Source of the DNA: Cesiribacter sp. SM1
GTDB lineage: Bacteria; Bacteroidota; Bacteroidia; Cytophagales; Cyclobacteriaceae
Length of the DNA stretch: 64,000 bases
Direction of reading: 5' to 3'
Assembly: GCF_020178975.1 (NCBI RefSeq)
Contig: NZ_JAHXBU010000093.1
Span: forward strand, 186,001-250,000
In this document: positions 20,243 through 29,154 of the stretch, one piece after another
Layout of the letters: the number at the start of each line of letters is the position of its first letter
Position numbering within the stretch: the first letter of the stretch is position 1
The notes under the pieces: model-generated
Database searches by the model: none
Told to the model about the DNA's origin: nothing
Seen by the model: only the letters and a program-made list of their open reading frames with translations
Made by a program: the position numbers and the translations under genes

Positions 20243-20309
20243 TGCACTTTCACTTTTTGCACCTTTTTCACTGGCGTTTTTCCGGGGTGCAAAAAATGAA
20301 AAAAGTGCA
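20243..20309. promoter_or_regulatory. Nested inverted repeats over the start of the replication gene
   Basis: Outer arms TGCACTTT (20243-20250) and AAAGTGCA (20302-20309); inner arms TTTTTGCACC (20254-20263) and GGTGCAAAAA (20286-20295). The ATG at 20296 lies between the inner and outer right arms. Either an RNA fold masking the start codon, or DNA iterons of a replication origin. Confidence 0.45.
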
Positions 20310-21321
20310 TGTCAGAAACAAACTTAAATTTCACCAGATGTACCGCTATTGTCTAGAGCCTTACAAAGGTATGAGCAGCCGATACCGTTGTCCCCAGTGT
20401 GGTAAAGCAAAGGTTTTCACCAGGTACATAGATACCCAAACGGGGGAGCATTTGTCTATCAGGTATGGAAAATGCGAGAGAGTAAATAAGTGTGGCTACT
20501 GGCTTAACCCATACAAGGATGGGTTTGTCAATAAGGGAGACACTGAAATTGGAATTCAGAAGTATCCTAATAAGTCTCGACTGCCAGATTTGCAACAAGG
20601 CTTAGCTCCTTCCACTGTTCCGGACGAGGTATTTCTAAAGAGCAGACAATCGTATGACCATAACTGCTTTGTCGAGTATCTGCGGACCTTATTCAGTAAT
20701 GATGTAGTGAGGGAGCTAATCGCCAGTTATCATATAGGCACATCAAAGCATTGGCCTGGAGCGACAGTATTCTGGCAGATAGACGGGCTTGGGCAAATCC
20801 GTTCAGGGAAAATAATGCTGTACTGTGCCAGGAACGGGCATAGGGTCAAGTCACCTTACAATCACATCACCTGGGCGCATAAGGTCTGTAAACTGGAGCA
20901 TTTTAGATTGGAGCAATGTCTTTTCGGGGAGCATCTTTTACCCTTGCATCCTTTAAAGCCCGTTGCTATAGTAGAGAGTGAGAAGACTGCCATCATTGCA
21001 AGTGCATACCTGCCAGATTTCATTTGGCTGGCAGTTGGGAGTCTCAATAATCTTAGTGAGAAAAGGTGTTTGCCACTAGCTGGAAGAAAAGCATTTCTAT
21101 TCCCCGATTTGGGAGCATATCATGCCTGGGCAGAGAAGGCTGCTAAGCTTAGCGATATCTGCCACTTTGCGGTTTCCGACATATTGGAAAGGATTGCAAC
21201 GGAGCAGGACAGAAAAGATGGTCTGGACATAGCAGACTATTTAATACGATACCCCTTACAGCAATTTCAACGTAAGGGGGAAAGGGCATCAGTAGTAAAA
21301 TTCCGACGAAGTGTAAACTAG
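20296..21321 (+). CDS. Zinc-finger and Toprim-like replication protein (DUF6371-like)
   Basis: About 341 residues from the ATG at 20296; an upstream TTG would add 18 residues from a hairpin region. The N-terminus has a primase-type zinc-binding pattern (YRCPQCGKAKVFTRYID, then GKCERVNKCGYWLNP) that is characteristic of the DUF6371/PG0870-like proteins of Bacteroidota islands. The C-terminal half resembles a Toprim domain (VAIVESEKTAIIAS, then WLAVGSLNNL and FLFPDLGAYHAW, the last with the Asp typical of a D-x-D site). It probably serves as primase partner of the helicase encoded just upstream. Confidence 0.82.
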   Translation: MKKVHVRNKLKFHQMYRYCLEPYKGMSSRYRCPQCGKAKVFTRYIDTQTGEHLSIRYGKCERVNKCGYWLNPYKDGFVNKGDTEIGIQKYPNKSRLPDLQQGLAPSTVPDEVFLKSRQSYDHNCFVEYLRTLFSNDVVRELIASYHIGTSKHWPGATVFWQIDGLGQIRSGKIMLYCARNGHRVKSPYNHITWAHKVCKLEHFRLEQCLFGEHLLPLHPLKPVAIVESEKTAIIASAYLPDFIWLAVGSLNNLSEKRCLPLAGRKAFLFPDLGAYHAWAEKAAKLSDICHFAVSDILERIATEQDRKDGLDIADYLIRYPLQQFQRKGERASVVKFRRSVN

Positions 21322-21469
21322 TGGCAGGTGGTAATTAATGGGCATGGGTACCTTGCCTCCTGGGACACAGATTAAGATGATTTGGCTGATTCTAGCTGTT
21401 TTAGCCTTTCCCTAACAAAAGAAATTGCAAACACTCTTCTCTAGAAATTTAGGTTAAAATTGTTCGCAA

Positions 21470-22018
21470 ATGGGACGATACTCCACATCTCCAATTCTGT
21501 ACGATGAAGTTCGTACTATTTCCATTACCAATCTTAAAAAGTGGGGGTACTTAGAGCCTGACCACTGGAAAAGAGGCGCCTTATCTTGGGGGCAGGGAGG
21601 GAAAGTAACCAGCAGTATCAGTATAATAGTAGATACAACTGAGAGCATTCCTACTATTATCCTAAGCTATACATCCGCTGGCAGACCAATCAACTATGAA
21701 GTGCAGTTGGTTTCTGTGCCTTCCAACTTGGGGGTAGGAGAGCTCTGGTATTTCCGGTGCCCCAAAACAGGGAAGCGATGCAGAAAACTCTATTATATTG
21801 GTGGATATTTTCTGCACCGTTTGGCATTTCAGGGCTGCATGTATGAGCGGCAAACGTACTCCAAAGCATACCGGGATTTTGGGAAAGTCCACGGCATTAC
21901 TTTAGATGATAAATTTATGAAGCTTTACAATGAGTCAAAGAAACCTTACTACAAGGCCTATTACAAGGGAAAGCCAACAAAGCGTTATGAAAGGCTTATA
22001 AGGCTTGGTAAGGAATAA
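21470..22018 (+). CDS. Unknown island protein with zinc-ribbon-like segment
   Basis: 182 residues, soluble. An N-terminal region (LKKWGYLEPDHWKRGALSW) is followed by beta-rich sequence and then WYFRCPKTGKRCRKLYYIGG, with later HRLAFQGCMYERQT. This order recalls mobile-element proteins carrying a zinc ribbon of the form FxCPxCGxRCRKLY, but here the second ligand pair is incomplete (CPKTG, single Cys later), so metal binding may be lost. C-terminus is very basic. Lies 148 bp after the replication gene. Function unknown; possibly DNA binding. Confidence 0.75.
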   Translation: MGRYSTSPILYDEVRTISITNLKKWGYLEPDHWKRGALSWGQGGKVTSSISIIVDTTESIPTIILSYTSAGRPINYEVQLVSVPSNLGVGELWYFRCPKTGKRCRKLYYIGGYFLHRLAFQGCMYERQTYSKAYRDFGKVHGITLDDKFMKLYNESKKPYYKAYYKGKPTKRYERLIRLGKE

Positions 22019-22062
22019 TTTCATGCTTTGTTTTAGCTTTAAAGGTCTTTAACTATTTTCAG

Positions 22063-23742
22063 ATGTCTGTACCGAAACCTAAGCTGATCCTCGATTATGA
22101 AATGTATTTTGGAGAAAAACCTCCGGAAAATAGGATTTCGATAATCAACGAAATTTCTAAGTCTCACATCCTCTGTGAATTTGCAGGTTTGAATTATCGT
22201 CTAAAACCGAAAGATTCATTGTCAACAGATATTTCTTTGAAAAGTCAGATAGAAGAATTGAAATATTTTTCTCAAAGACAAGATATATATCTTAGGTACA
22301 TTAAGCTTTTTCACAGACATACAAAGGATGAAAATGACTTTCCTGCCTTATTTACTAGACAGGCTTGTTTATACGCTATAGAGGAAATTGTTGGATCGGA
22401 TGAAATCAAAGAAATAGAGGGGTTTCAGATAGAAGGGAGATATGATCTCTGGGAGGCTATCATAATTTATATATTAGCGGTTAATTACGCAGTAACGCAA
22501 ATCAAGAAAGAAGAAGATGGTGACAGGGCATCAATTGAAACACTGAATCCAAAATTATTGCCTCTAAATGAACAGCTGGTTGAGGTAGACCCTTTCTTTA
22601 CTATCTATCGAGGCCATAACTTAATTGAATTTTTGCTAAACCGGCCTGGTATATCAGATGAAGTAATTAAGTATTTCCAGGCAACTTACGGTATAGAACC
22701 ACAGCATTTTATTTTCCATATTTTAAATATGTGTACGGGAAATAATAATGAAGATGCTGATATTGACTTCAACTATCAAGTTTCAGAGGAAGTTGAATGG
22801 ATATTTGAGATATTAAGTAATAGGGTGCCGAATAGTCAGCTACATAAGCTCATTAGCATCAGAAAGTCTCCTTTTATTAGGTTTGATGTGCGAAGATATG
22901 TGCTCGCAGATATTACTTTTTTGGTAGAAAAAGCATATTACCAATTTTTGAACGATTTCTGGTTCGACTGGATTAAATCTATCACTAATGAGGCGGGTAA
23001 ACCAAAATACTCAATCAAGGATTATAGAAGTGAGTTTGGGTATTTCTTTGAAAGTTATCTATCTAAGATAATAGTAGCGTGCTTTAGTAATTACAGCCAT
23101 TCTAAATTATTGCTTTTTGATGAATTGAAAGTCCCTACTTCTAATGGTGATAAAGAAATAGCGGATATTTACCTTAGATATGGAAAACGAATTCTTCTTG
23201 GGCAGGTGAAATCTGGAAGTATCTATGACAATGAAAAATATGGAGGTGACATAGAGTCATTATATAAACGAGATAGGACTAAGTTCTTTGAAAACTTTGG
23301 GGTAAATCAGGTAGTGAATTCTATAGTATTAATGAATAATCACATTCATAAAGTAGATAATAAGTACCCTAAAGGAAAGACTATAGAAGTTTATCCTTGT
23401 ATCATTGTTAATGATAAAGCACTGCAAACTCCTTTGATGGCTCAAATATTTAACTCTAGGTTCAATGAATTGTTAGAGGGCTTTGAAATCAAAAAAATGC
23501 ATGTTTACCCTTTGACACTAATACATATAAGTGATATAGAGAAGCTAGAGAATACTCTTACTGAAAAGCCAAGTGAAATATGGAGCTTTATGCGCAGTAA
23601 TTTCCATAATAAAAAGTTCATACCTCCATTTTACTTCACACTTGATAAGAAGCTAAAGGGGACAAAAAGATATCCTAAGAGAATTTTTGATCTTTTTCAT
23701 CACCTTATAGGTAAATACAATCCTGCTGGATTAGATAGCTGA
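22063..23742 (+). CDS. Orphan protein with PD-(D/E)XK-like nuclease motif (candidate defence gene)
   Basis: 559 residues, AT-rich compared with the core genome. The first 300 residues are helical and unrecognised. About 320-385 carries a nuclease-like pattern: Glu330 in GYFFESYL, Asp368 in KEIADIYLRYG, and Gln381-x-Lys383 in LLGQVKSG, fitting E...D...(E/Q)xK of the restriction-endonuclease-like fold. The remaining 170 residues are unrecognised. No methylase is beside it. It sits in the cargo zone between replication genes and the type I R-M operon (opposite strand). Inference: single-gene anti-phage nuclease; not matched to any named system I know. Confidence 0.75.
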   Translation: MSVPKPKLILDYEMYFGEKPPENRISIINEISKSHILCEFAGLNYRLKPKDSLSTDISLKSQIEELKYFSQRQDIYLRYIKLFHRHTKDENDFPALFTRQACLYAIEEIVGSDEIKEIEGFQIEGRYDLWEAIIIYILAVNYAVTQIKKEEDGDRASIETLNPKLLPLNEQLVEVDPFFTIYRGHNLIEFLLNRPGISDEVIKYFQATYGIEPQHFIFHILNMCTGNNNEDADIDFNYQVSEEVEWIFEILSNRVPNSQLHKLISIRKSPFIRFDVRRYVLADITFLVEKAYYQFLNDFWFDWIKSITNEAGKPKYSIKDYRSEFGYFFESYLSKIIVACFSNYSHSKLLLFDELKVPTSNGDKEIADIYLRYGKRILLGQVKSGSIYDNEKYGGDIESLYKRDRTKFFENFGVNQVVNSIVLMNNHIHKVDNKYPKGKTIEVYPCIIVNDKALQTPLMAQIFNSRFNELLEGFEIKKMHVYPLTLIHISDIEKLENTLTEKPSEIWSFMRSNFHNKKFIPPFYFTLDKKLKGTKRYPKRIFDLFHHLIGKYNPAGLDS

Positions 23743-23824
23743 TCCTATAAAAAGGCACTCTAAATTTAGGTAGCAGAGCCTTGTTTGAAAGATACAAATC
23801 CATGTAAAAATTAAGCGCCGCATC

Positions 23825-23890
23825 CTAACCAAAGCTCGAGTATTGGTCGTAGGTGAAGCCGTATAGCAGGGCAGGATAAAGTGCATGTAT
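23825..23890 (-). pseudogene. Remnant of a second hsdR 3' end
   Basis: Read on the minus strand, the 3' end of this stretch encodes LLYGFTYDQYSSFG followed by a stop. The intact hsdR ends NQLYGFIFDHYPDFG plus five residues. The DNA is similar over about 43 bp (roughly 70 percent by eye, comparing 23829-23871 with 24902-24944). The intact hsdR tail and this scrap flank the caspase-like gene and its small partner. It is either the relic of a former type I system or a duplicated end left by cassette insertion. Confidence 0.65.
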
Positions 23891-23979
23891 ATTTCTGCGC
23901 CTCATTCTGAGCTGCGAGTTAGAAGGCCTAAATCTAAAGATTTACTAAAATTTCAGTGGTAGATAAAAGTACAGCAAGA

Positions 23980-24246
23980 CTAAAGCTTGTCCTCAAACAA
24001 ACTATGATTGCCAGTGTAACGCCAATCGCTATCAATAAAATTTCCAGGCTGCTCACAAGGGGTAAGGCCATATTTTTTTGATATGGTTGCCAGCATATTT
24101 TTATCTGCAGATTTTATAAAAATGTCCTGAAGGTCATCAGTGGGGCGATACATAAAACCAATTCTTCCTTGAGTGTTAGCATCAAAATTTTGTTTGATAA
24201 ACTCGAAGAAGGCATTCCATTTAGCGGCAGTTTTGTAGCAGTTCAT
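23980..24246 (-). CDS. Small partner protein of the caspase-like gene, unknown
   Basis: 88 residues, soluble, no signal peptide. It has aromatic-rich helices (KWNAFFEFIKQNF), a central GRIGFMYRPTDDLQDIFIKS and an acidic end (HSLFEDKL). It starts 17 bp after the caspase-like gene on the same strand, so it is the last gene of the hsdM-hsdS-hsdR-protease operon. I know no family. Small proteins next to CHAT proteases can be substrates, inhibitors or adaptors; which applies here is unknown. Confidence 0.7.
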   Translation of the reverse strand: MNCYKTAAKWNAFFEFIKQNFDANTQGRIGFMYRPTDDLQDIFIKSADKNMLATISKKYGLTPCEQPGNFIDSDWRYTGNHSLFEDKL

Positions 24247-24263
24247 CTTTTTCTAGTTTAAAT

Positions 24264-24845
24264 CTATGCAACAAGTACCTTATTCTGATGTAACAGATAA
24301 AAGCCTAATCTATCAACTAAGCAAGTATAATCTTTTTGGAGTTTGTTGTCTATATAACTGAGCCTATCATACTTCTGTAGCAGAGTAAAATAGGCTATAT
24401 CGAATAAGCTACTATCTATAAAGTCAATGTTTCTGGTATAACCTGAAACAAGTAAAGCACCGGTGTCATCCATGAATTTATGCAACGTTTTACTATTCGT
24501 CCTAAGGGTGCTGCAACTGCCAAAGTGAATAATTTTATTTTCGAATGCTACCTCGAATTCTTTAGCAATCTCAGATAATTTTATCTTAAAACCATTAGCC
24601 ATATGTATCTTCTGAGACTCTCCATGAAATGCTAAGTTTATAATAGAATATGTATTGAATTTAGATCTAAGGGCTTTATGAAGATAAAAGAATAGGTCGT
24701 CTTGCAAGGCTACCTTTCTGAATACATATTTTACTTTGTAGTAACTGTGCTCCATAAACTCTAGAGTTGGTAATATGGAGTTGCGGCTTTTAAGGCTTGC
24801 GTCCCATTCACCTTCTAGGCAGAAGATATTCTTTCTGGTTGCCAT
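24264..24845 (-). CDS. Caspase-like CHAT protease (DUF6642-type)
   Basis: 193 residues. The pattern of a caspase-fold peptidase is clear: a beta strand and His74 in INLAFHGES, then Cys111 in IIHFGSCST, followed by TGALLVSGYTRNIDFIDSS, the specificity-loop region. The start NIFCLEGEWD and the overall length match the DUF6642 group as I recall it. Such proteins cleave partner proteins and, in several defence systems, kill or stall the infected cell. It begins 38 bp after the hsdR stop on the same strand, so it is likely co-transcribed with the type I restriction genes, and it is followed by a small gene. Confidence 0.8.
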   Translation of the reverse strand: MATRKNIFCLEGEWDASLKSRNSILPTLEFMEHSYYKVKYVFRKVALQDDLFFYLHKALRSKFNTYSIINLAFHGESQKIHMANGFKIKLSEIAKEFEVAFENKIIHFGSCSTLRTNSKTLHKFMDDTGALLVSGYTRNIDFIDSSLFDIAYFTLLQKYDRLSYIDNKLQKDYTCLVDRLGFYLLHQNKVLVA

Positions 24846-24883
24846 GATGCTAGTTTTAGCTAGGGTAGATATTAAATATAAGT

Positions 24884-27800
24884 TTAAGCCGCCTCCGAGC
24901 TACCAAAATCAGGATAATGGTCGAAGATAAAGCCATATAGCTGGTTAGACTTTTCTTCTACCTCCTCGGGTGTGAATGATTCCGGTAGGCCTTTCTGCTC
25001 ATCCCAGAGATAGTTTCTTATAAAGGTCTTTATGTCGGCTTGGGTGGCTTCTTTTTCGCGCCACTGGTTGTAGCGGTCTTTGTTGGCCTTCAGGGCATCC
25101 AGTAGTTCTTTGGCTACTCGTTTGATACGCTCCCGCTCGGCTTGGGTAAGGTTTGGCTTTTGCAGCTGATCGAAGAGGGCCAGGTGCTCCTCCTTCAGGC
25201 CTTCACTGGCGGCACGCTTTCCTTCCTCGTCCAGGTCCTGCACAAAGCGCATCAGGCGCTCAAACGTTTCTTCTATGATGTGGCGGTCCTTTTCGTAATT
25301 GTAGTCGGCAATGATTTCCTGATAACGTTTGTAAAAATCCGTGCGCAGGGGGTTCTGCCGCATCATCTTTGCCAATTTCTGCTCAATGTAGTTCTTCAGG
25401 TTCTGTACGGTGGTATTCTTCTTTTTTGATTTTTTAAACTCTTCTTTTAGCTTATTGAAATCAATGCCACTGATGTCGTACAGCGTGTGGGTACCTTCTT
25501 CTCCTGCTTCCCAAACAGGCACCACTGCCTCATCAACAATGGCGTGCAGCTCCCTTAGTATGTCGGTAATGTCGGCTTTTTCTTTGTCGCTTTGCAGGCT
25601 GCCGTAGATGATGCTGATAGCATCGTGCTCGGTGCGGTAGTCCAGTACGCCCTGCAGGGTAAGGCAGGCTTTGAATTTCTTGAATACCTCCCGCGCAATG
25701 ATTTCGAAGCGCTTGCGGGTTTCTTCGCTTTGGTTAATAATTTCCTTGGCTGCCATTATTGCAGCAGCTTGGCTGAAAGGGGTGCTTTTATCCTGTACTT
25801 GCTCCAGTTCAAAGCCACGCTCCAGGAGAAAAGCGCGTACCATACGGATGCTTTCGGCCAAATCTTTCAGCAGCTCCGGATCGGGTTGTACGGGGTCTTT
25901 TGAGCTGCCTTCCTCATCATTCGGTGAGCCTGTGGCAAAGGTGGCCAGGGCTTCACGCAGGCTCTTGAGGATGCCGCAATAATCTACGATCAAACCGTTG
26001 TTCTTCCCTTCGTGTACCCGATTGGCGCGGGCAATGGCTTGCATGAGGGTGTGAGCCTTCAGGGGCTTATCAAGGTAAAGGGTGGCCAGGCTGGGCACAT
26101 CGAAGCCGGTAAGCCACATGGCGCAGACAAAGGCAACGCGGAAAGGGTGCTCGTCCTGTTTAAAAGCTGTCTCCAGGTCTAGGCGTTTACCGTCGGGTGT
26201 TTCAAAGCCCCCTTTCATGAGCTGGCGGTGCGGGATGATGTCGAGGCCCCATTTGCGGAAACGCTCTATTTCATTCTGCTCGTCGCTTACCACCACGGCC
26301 ATTTCAGTTTCTTGCATCCATGCCAGTTGTGTCTTGAGCCGCAGCACTTCTTCCCGATTGTTGCTGGCCTCGCGCTGCGCCTGTAACTGCTGCTGTTTCT
26401 CCTGCCAGTAATTCTGCACCAGGTTGTACATGCGTACAGTGGTAACCTTATCGATGCAGACAAACATGGCTTTGCCGCTTTCCCATTGGGTGCTGTAGTG
26501 GTCTACAAAGTCTTTGGCAATGGCATCCAGGCGCTTTTCGGCAGTGATGATATGGTATTCCCTGGCCAGCTCTTTCTCCAGTAGGGCTTCCTCGTCGGTG
26601 GTGAGGTCTGCGCTTAGCTCATCGAGCTTTTCGGCAATCTTTTCGTTTACCTCGGTGGTGTTGAGCTGGAGTTTTTCGCCCCGGCTGTCGTAGTAAAGCG
26701 GTACGGTGGCACCGTCGTCTACAGCACGTTGAAAGTCGTAGGTAGATACGTAATCTCCAAAGATGCGGCGGGTAATTTCATCGTTTTTGAAGAGCGGTGT
26801 GCCGGTAAAGCCGATGTAGTTAGCGTTGGGCAAGGCCGTGCGCATGTTCAGTGCTAGGCGCCCGTACTGGCTGCGGTGTGCCTCGTCTGATATCACGATG
26901 ATATCGGAGCGGGTAGAGTAGGGATTTCCTTCGGTTACATCCTGGTTGAAGAGGTGTACCAGCGTAAACAGGTAGGGCTTATCGGCTAAGAATAGCTCCT
27001 GTAGGTGCCGGCCGGAAGACGGGCGACAGGTGTTGGCATCATTGTCTACCAGACCGCTACCGGCGTAGGTTTTATATATCTGGTCGTCTAGCTCTAGCCT
27101 GTCAGTGACGATAAGAAAGGTAAAGTTGCCGGTGAGCTTGCGGCGCACTTTCTCTGAAAAGAGGACCATGGAGTAGGACTTGCCCGAGCCCTGGGTGTGC
27201 CAGAATACGCCCAGCTGGCCCTTATTGTGCTGGCGGTTGCGTACGGCTTCTACAGCACGGTTTACCCCCAGGAACTGGTGGTTACGGGCCACGATCTTTA
27301 CCAATCTGCCTTTGCTCTCATCAAAGAGAATAAAGTTCTCAAACAGGTCCATGAAATTGACCTTATTGCATACGCCCCGCAGCAGGAGCTCCAGGCTTAC
27401 TTTGCCGGCGGCTTCTTCGTCCAGCCGCTTCCAGTCGTTGAAGTGCTCGTACTTGCCGGAAACGGAGCCAATCTTCGCCTCCAGTGCATTGCTGATGATG
27501 ACAAAGGCATTGGCATCGAAGAGGTGCGGAATGGTGTTTTTGTAATCAGAGAAATTCTTGCTGTAGGCTTCTTTGATGTGCGTGTTGACATTCTTTAGCT
27601 CAATGAAGAGCAGCGGAATGCCGTTGACGAAACCAACAATATCGGGGCGGCGATTGTGAATGGTGCCGCTTACTTTTAGCTCCCTAACGGCCAGAAAGTG
27701 GTTGTTGGCAGGGGTGCTGAAATCGAAGGCCTGCAGGCGCGGCCTTTTCAGTTCACCGGAAGGGGCGCGATATTCCACCACCACGCCTTCTTTGAACAGA

Positions 27801-28090
27801 TTGTATTTCTCCCGGTTCAGCCGTAGGTCAATATTATAACCTCCGCGTGTTTCGGTAATCTGCCGGATAGCCGCTTCGTAAGCCTCGGCAGGCAGACCGG
27901 GATTAAACTTTTGCAGGGCCTGGCGCAGGTAACGTACCAGGTACACCTCGCGCTCCGAGCTGCGGCCCATGGTGCCCTCTGCTCCGAAGATTTCCTCGTT
28001 ATAGGCATAAACACTTTCCCAGCCTAGCTCCTCCTGGAGCAGGCGAGCGGCTTCGGCTTGTACGAGCTTGTCTTCGTTCAGTGGGTTCAT
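24884..28090 (-). CDS. hsdR: Type I restriction enzyme R subunit
   Basis: 1068 residues, full length for HsdR. The N-terminal nuclease has Asp150 (RRPDIVGFVNG) and Glu164-x-Lys166 (LLFIELKN). The SF2 translocase motor follows, with Walker A HTQGSGKSY (298-306), DEAH at 402-405 (ISDEAHRSQ), GFTGTPL, and the second RecA domain with LTGFDVPSL and QAIARANR. The helical C-terminus binds the methylase core. It translocates and cuts unmodified DNA in ATP-dependent fashion. Its start overlaps the hsdS stop by 4 bp. Confidence 0.97.
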   Translation of the reverse strand: MNPLNEDKLVQAEAARLLQEELGWESVYAYNEEIFGAEGTMGRSSEREVYLVRYLRQALQKFNPGLPAEAYEAAIRQITETRGGYNIDLRLNREKYNLFKEGVVVEYRAPSGELKRPRLQAFDFSTPANNHFLAVRELKVSGTIHNRRPDIVGFVNGIPLLFIELKNVNTHIKEAYSKNFSDYKNTIPHLFDANAFVIISNALEAKIGSVSGKYEHFNDWKRLDEEAAGKVSLELLLRGVCNKVNFMDLFENFILFDESKGRLVKIVARNHQFLGVNRAVEAVRNRQHNKGQLGVFWHTQGSGKSYSMVLFSEKVRRKLTGNFTFLIVTDRLELDDQIYKTYAGSGLVDNDANTCRPSSGRHLQELFLADKPYLFTLVHLFNQDVTEGNPYSTRSDIIVISDEAHRSQYGRLALNMRTALPNANYIGFTGTPLFKNDEITRRIFGDYVSTYDFQRAVDDGATVPLYYDSRGEKLQLNTTEVNEKIAEKLDELSADLTTDEEALLEKELAREYHIITAEKRLDAIAKDFVDHYSTQWESGKAMFVCIDKVTTVRMYNLVQNYWQEKQQQLQAQREASNNREEVLRLKTQLAWMQETEMAVVVSDEQNEIERFRKWGLDIIPHRQLMKGGFETPDGKRLDLETAFKQDEHPFRVAFVCAMWLTGFDVPSLATLYLDKPLKAHTLMQAIARANRVHEGKNNGLIVDYCGILKSLREALATFATGSPNDEEGSSKDPVQPDPELLKDLAESIRMVRAFLLERGFELEQVQDKSTPFSQAAAIMAAKEIINQSEETRKRFEIIAREVFKKFKACLTLQGVLDYRTEHDAISIIYGSLQSDKEKADITDILRELHAIVDEAVVPVWEAGEEGTHTLYDISGIDFNKLKEEFKKSKKKNTTVQNLKNYIEQKLAKMMRQNPLRTDFYKRYQEIIADYNYEKDRHIIEETFERLMRFVQDLDEEGKRAASEGLKEEHLALFDQLQKPNLTQAERERIKRVAKELLDALKANKDRYNQWREKEATQADIKTFIRNYLWDEQKGLPESFTPEEVEEKSNQLYGFIFDHYPDFGSSEAA

Positions 28091-29154
28091 ACCGTTATTT
28101 CTCCGTTGATGAGTTTAGGTAATAAAATATTGCGAGCTTGTTTCAGCTTTTCGTTCTGAAACTGTAGCTTCTGTATTTGGTCTTGAATAGGTTTTACTGT
28201 TTGCTCAAAGCGAGTTACTAAATCAGCTGGTGGTATTATAATTGAAATTGCATGTGCTATCTTCCTGTCTAAGGAAGGAACTGCTGCTCCACCAGCGAAT
28301 TTTTCCAGACTTAATGTTTGTAGAAACTGATAAGCAAAAAGAGGTCCTCCCTGGTGGTATTTCTTAACCCATAGTGTTGTATTCAATGGCCAGAAGTCAG
28401 TCTCGATGTATGAAACTTTGCCGATTGTTCCGCTTCGGCCCGTTACTACCCCCGGGCCTGCAACTTTAGCTTTAGAATGATATCCTACAATGCCTGTAGA
28501 TGCAAATATTGGAACAGTTCCTTCGGAATCTCTGCTTTGAGTAGGTAAATCAAAGCCTCTTTGTAGTTCGAGGATTTCTTTTACAGTCCCTTTCTCCCAC
28601 CTTTCCGGCACTCCGTCTACGATTTTAGCTTGTTCATGGCCAGGAAAGCGAAGGCGCACAAACCATTCCTCGTACAGCAGTCTGGCTGATTTTTCCAGCA
28701 GGGCAATGCGCTTTAGGTTGTTTTCTATCAGGTCGTCGTAGGTAGAGAGGATAGCGGCTATTTTCTTCTGGGTCGGGAGTGGAGGAATGATAATTTCAAT
28801 ATTATCTAGATTATTCCGATTTAATGTTGGAACAGCTCCCCCACCATTGTAAGACTTAAGATCTAATGTCTGTAGTTTGTAGTATACGAACCTTGGTTCA
28901 TTATTTTTGAAATCTTTTACCCATAGTGAAGTATTGTGTGGCCAGTACTTTCCTTGAATGTATTGAACTTCTCCTAAGGTGCCAGATCTGCCCGTAATAA
29001 CACCAGGGCCTTCAACTTTGAATTCTTTATGAAAGCCAATTACAGAATTGGAGCCAACAACAGGAAATTCTCCACCAGCCATACTAGAACGAGTAAGGTC
29101 AAAGCCTCTTTGTAGCTGTATGAAATTTTTAAAAGAACATTTCTTCCAGTTCAT
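28087..29154 (-). CDS. hsdS: Type I restriction specificity subunit
   Basis: 355 residues with two target-recognition domains and two conserved helical spacers. TRD1 (about 14-125) and TRD2 (about 197-309) are clearly homologous to each other. Both contain LQRGFDL, an (E/A)GPGV(I/V)TGRSGT block, W-P-x-N-T-(S/T)-L-W-V-K and G-(G/A)-AVP-(T/S)-L-(N/D)-R. Spacer helices are at about 127-165 (TQKKIAAILSTYDDLIENN) and at the C-terminus. Like-for-like TRDs predict similar half-sites in inverted order. Slightly short for the family but complete. Overlaps hsdM and hsdR by 4 bp each. Confidence 0.95.
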   Translation of the reverse strand: MNWKKCSFKNFIQLQRGFDLTRSSMAGGEFPVVGSNSVIGFHKEFKVEGPGVITGRSGTLGEVQYIQGKYWPHNTSLWVKDFKNNEPRFVYYKLQTLDLKSYNGGGAVPTLNRNNLDNIEIIIPPLPTQKKIAAILSTYDDLIENNLKRIALLEKSARLLYEEWFVRLRFPGHEQAKIVDGVPERWEKGTVKEILELQRGFDLPTQSRDSEGTVPIFASTGIVGYHSKAKVAGPGVVTGRSGTIGKVSYIETDFWPLNTTLWVKKYHQGGPLFAYQFLQTLSLEKFAGGAAVPSLDRKIAHAISIIIPPADLVTRFEQTVKPIQDQIQKLQFQNEKLKQARNILLPKLINGEITV

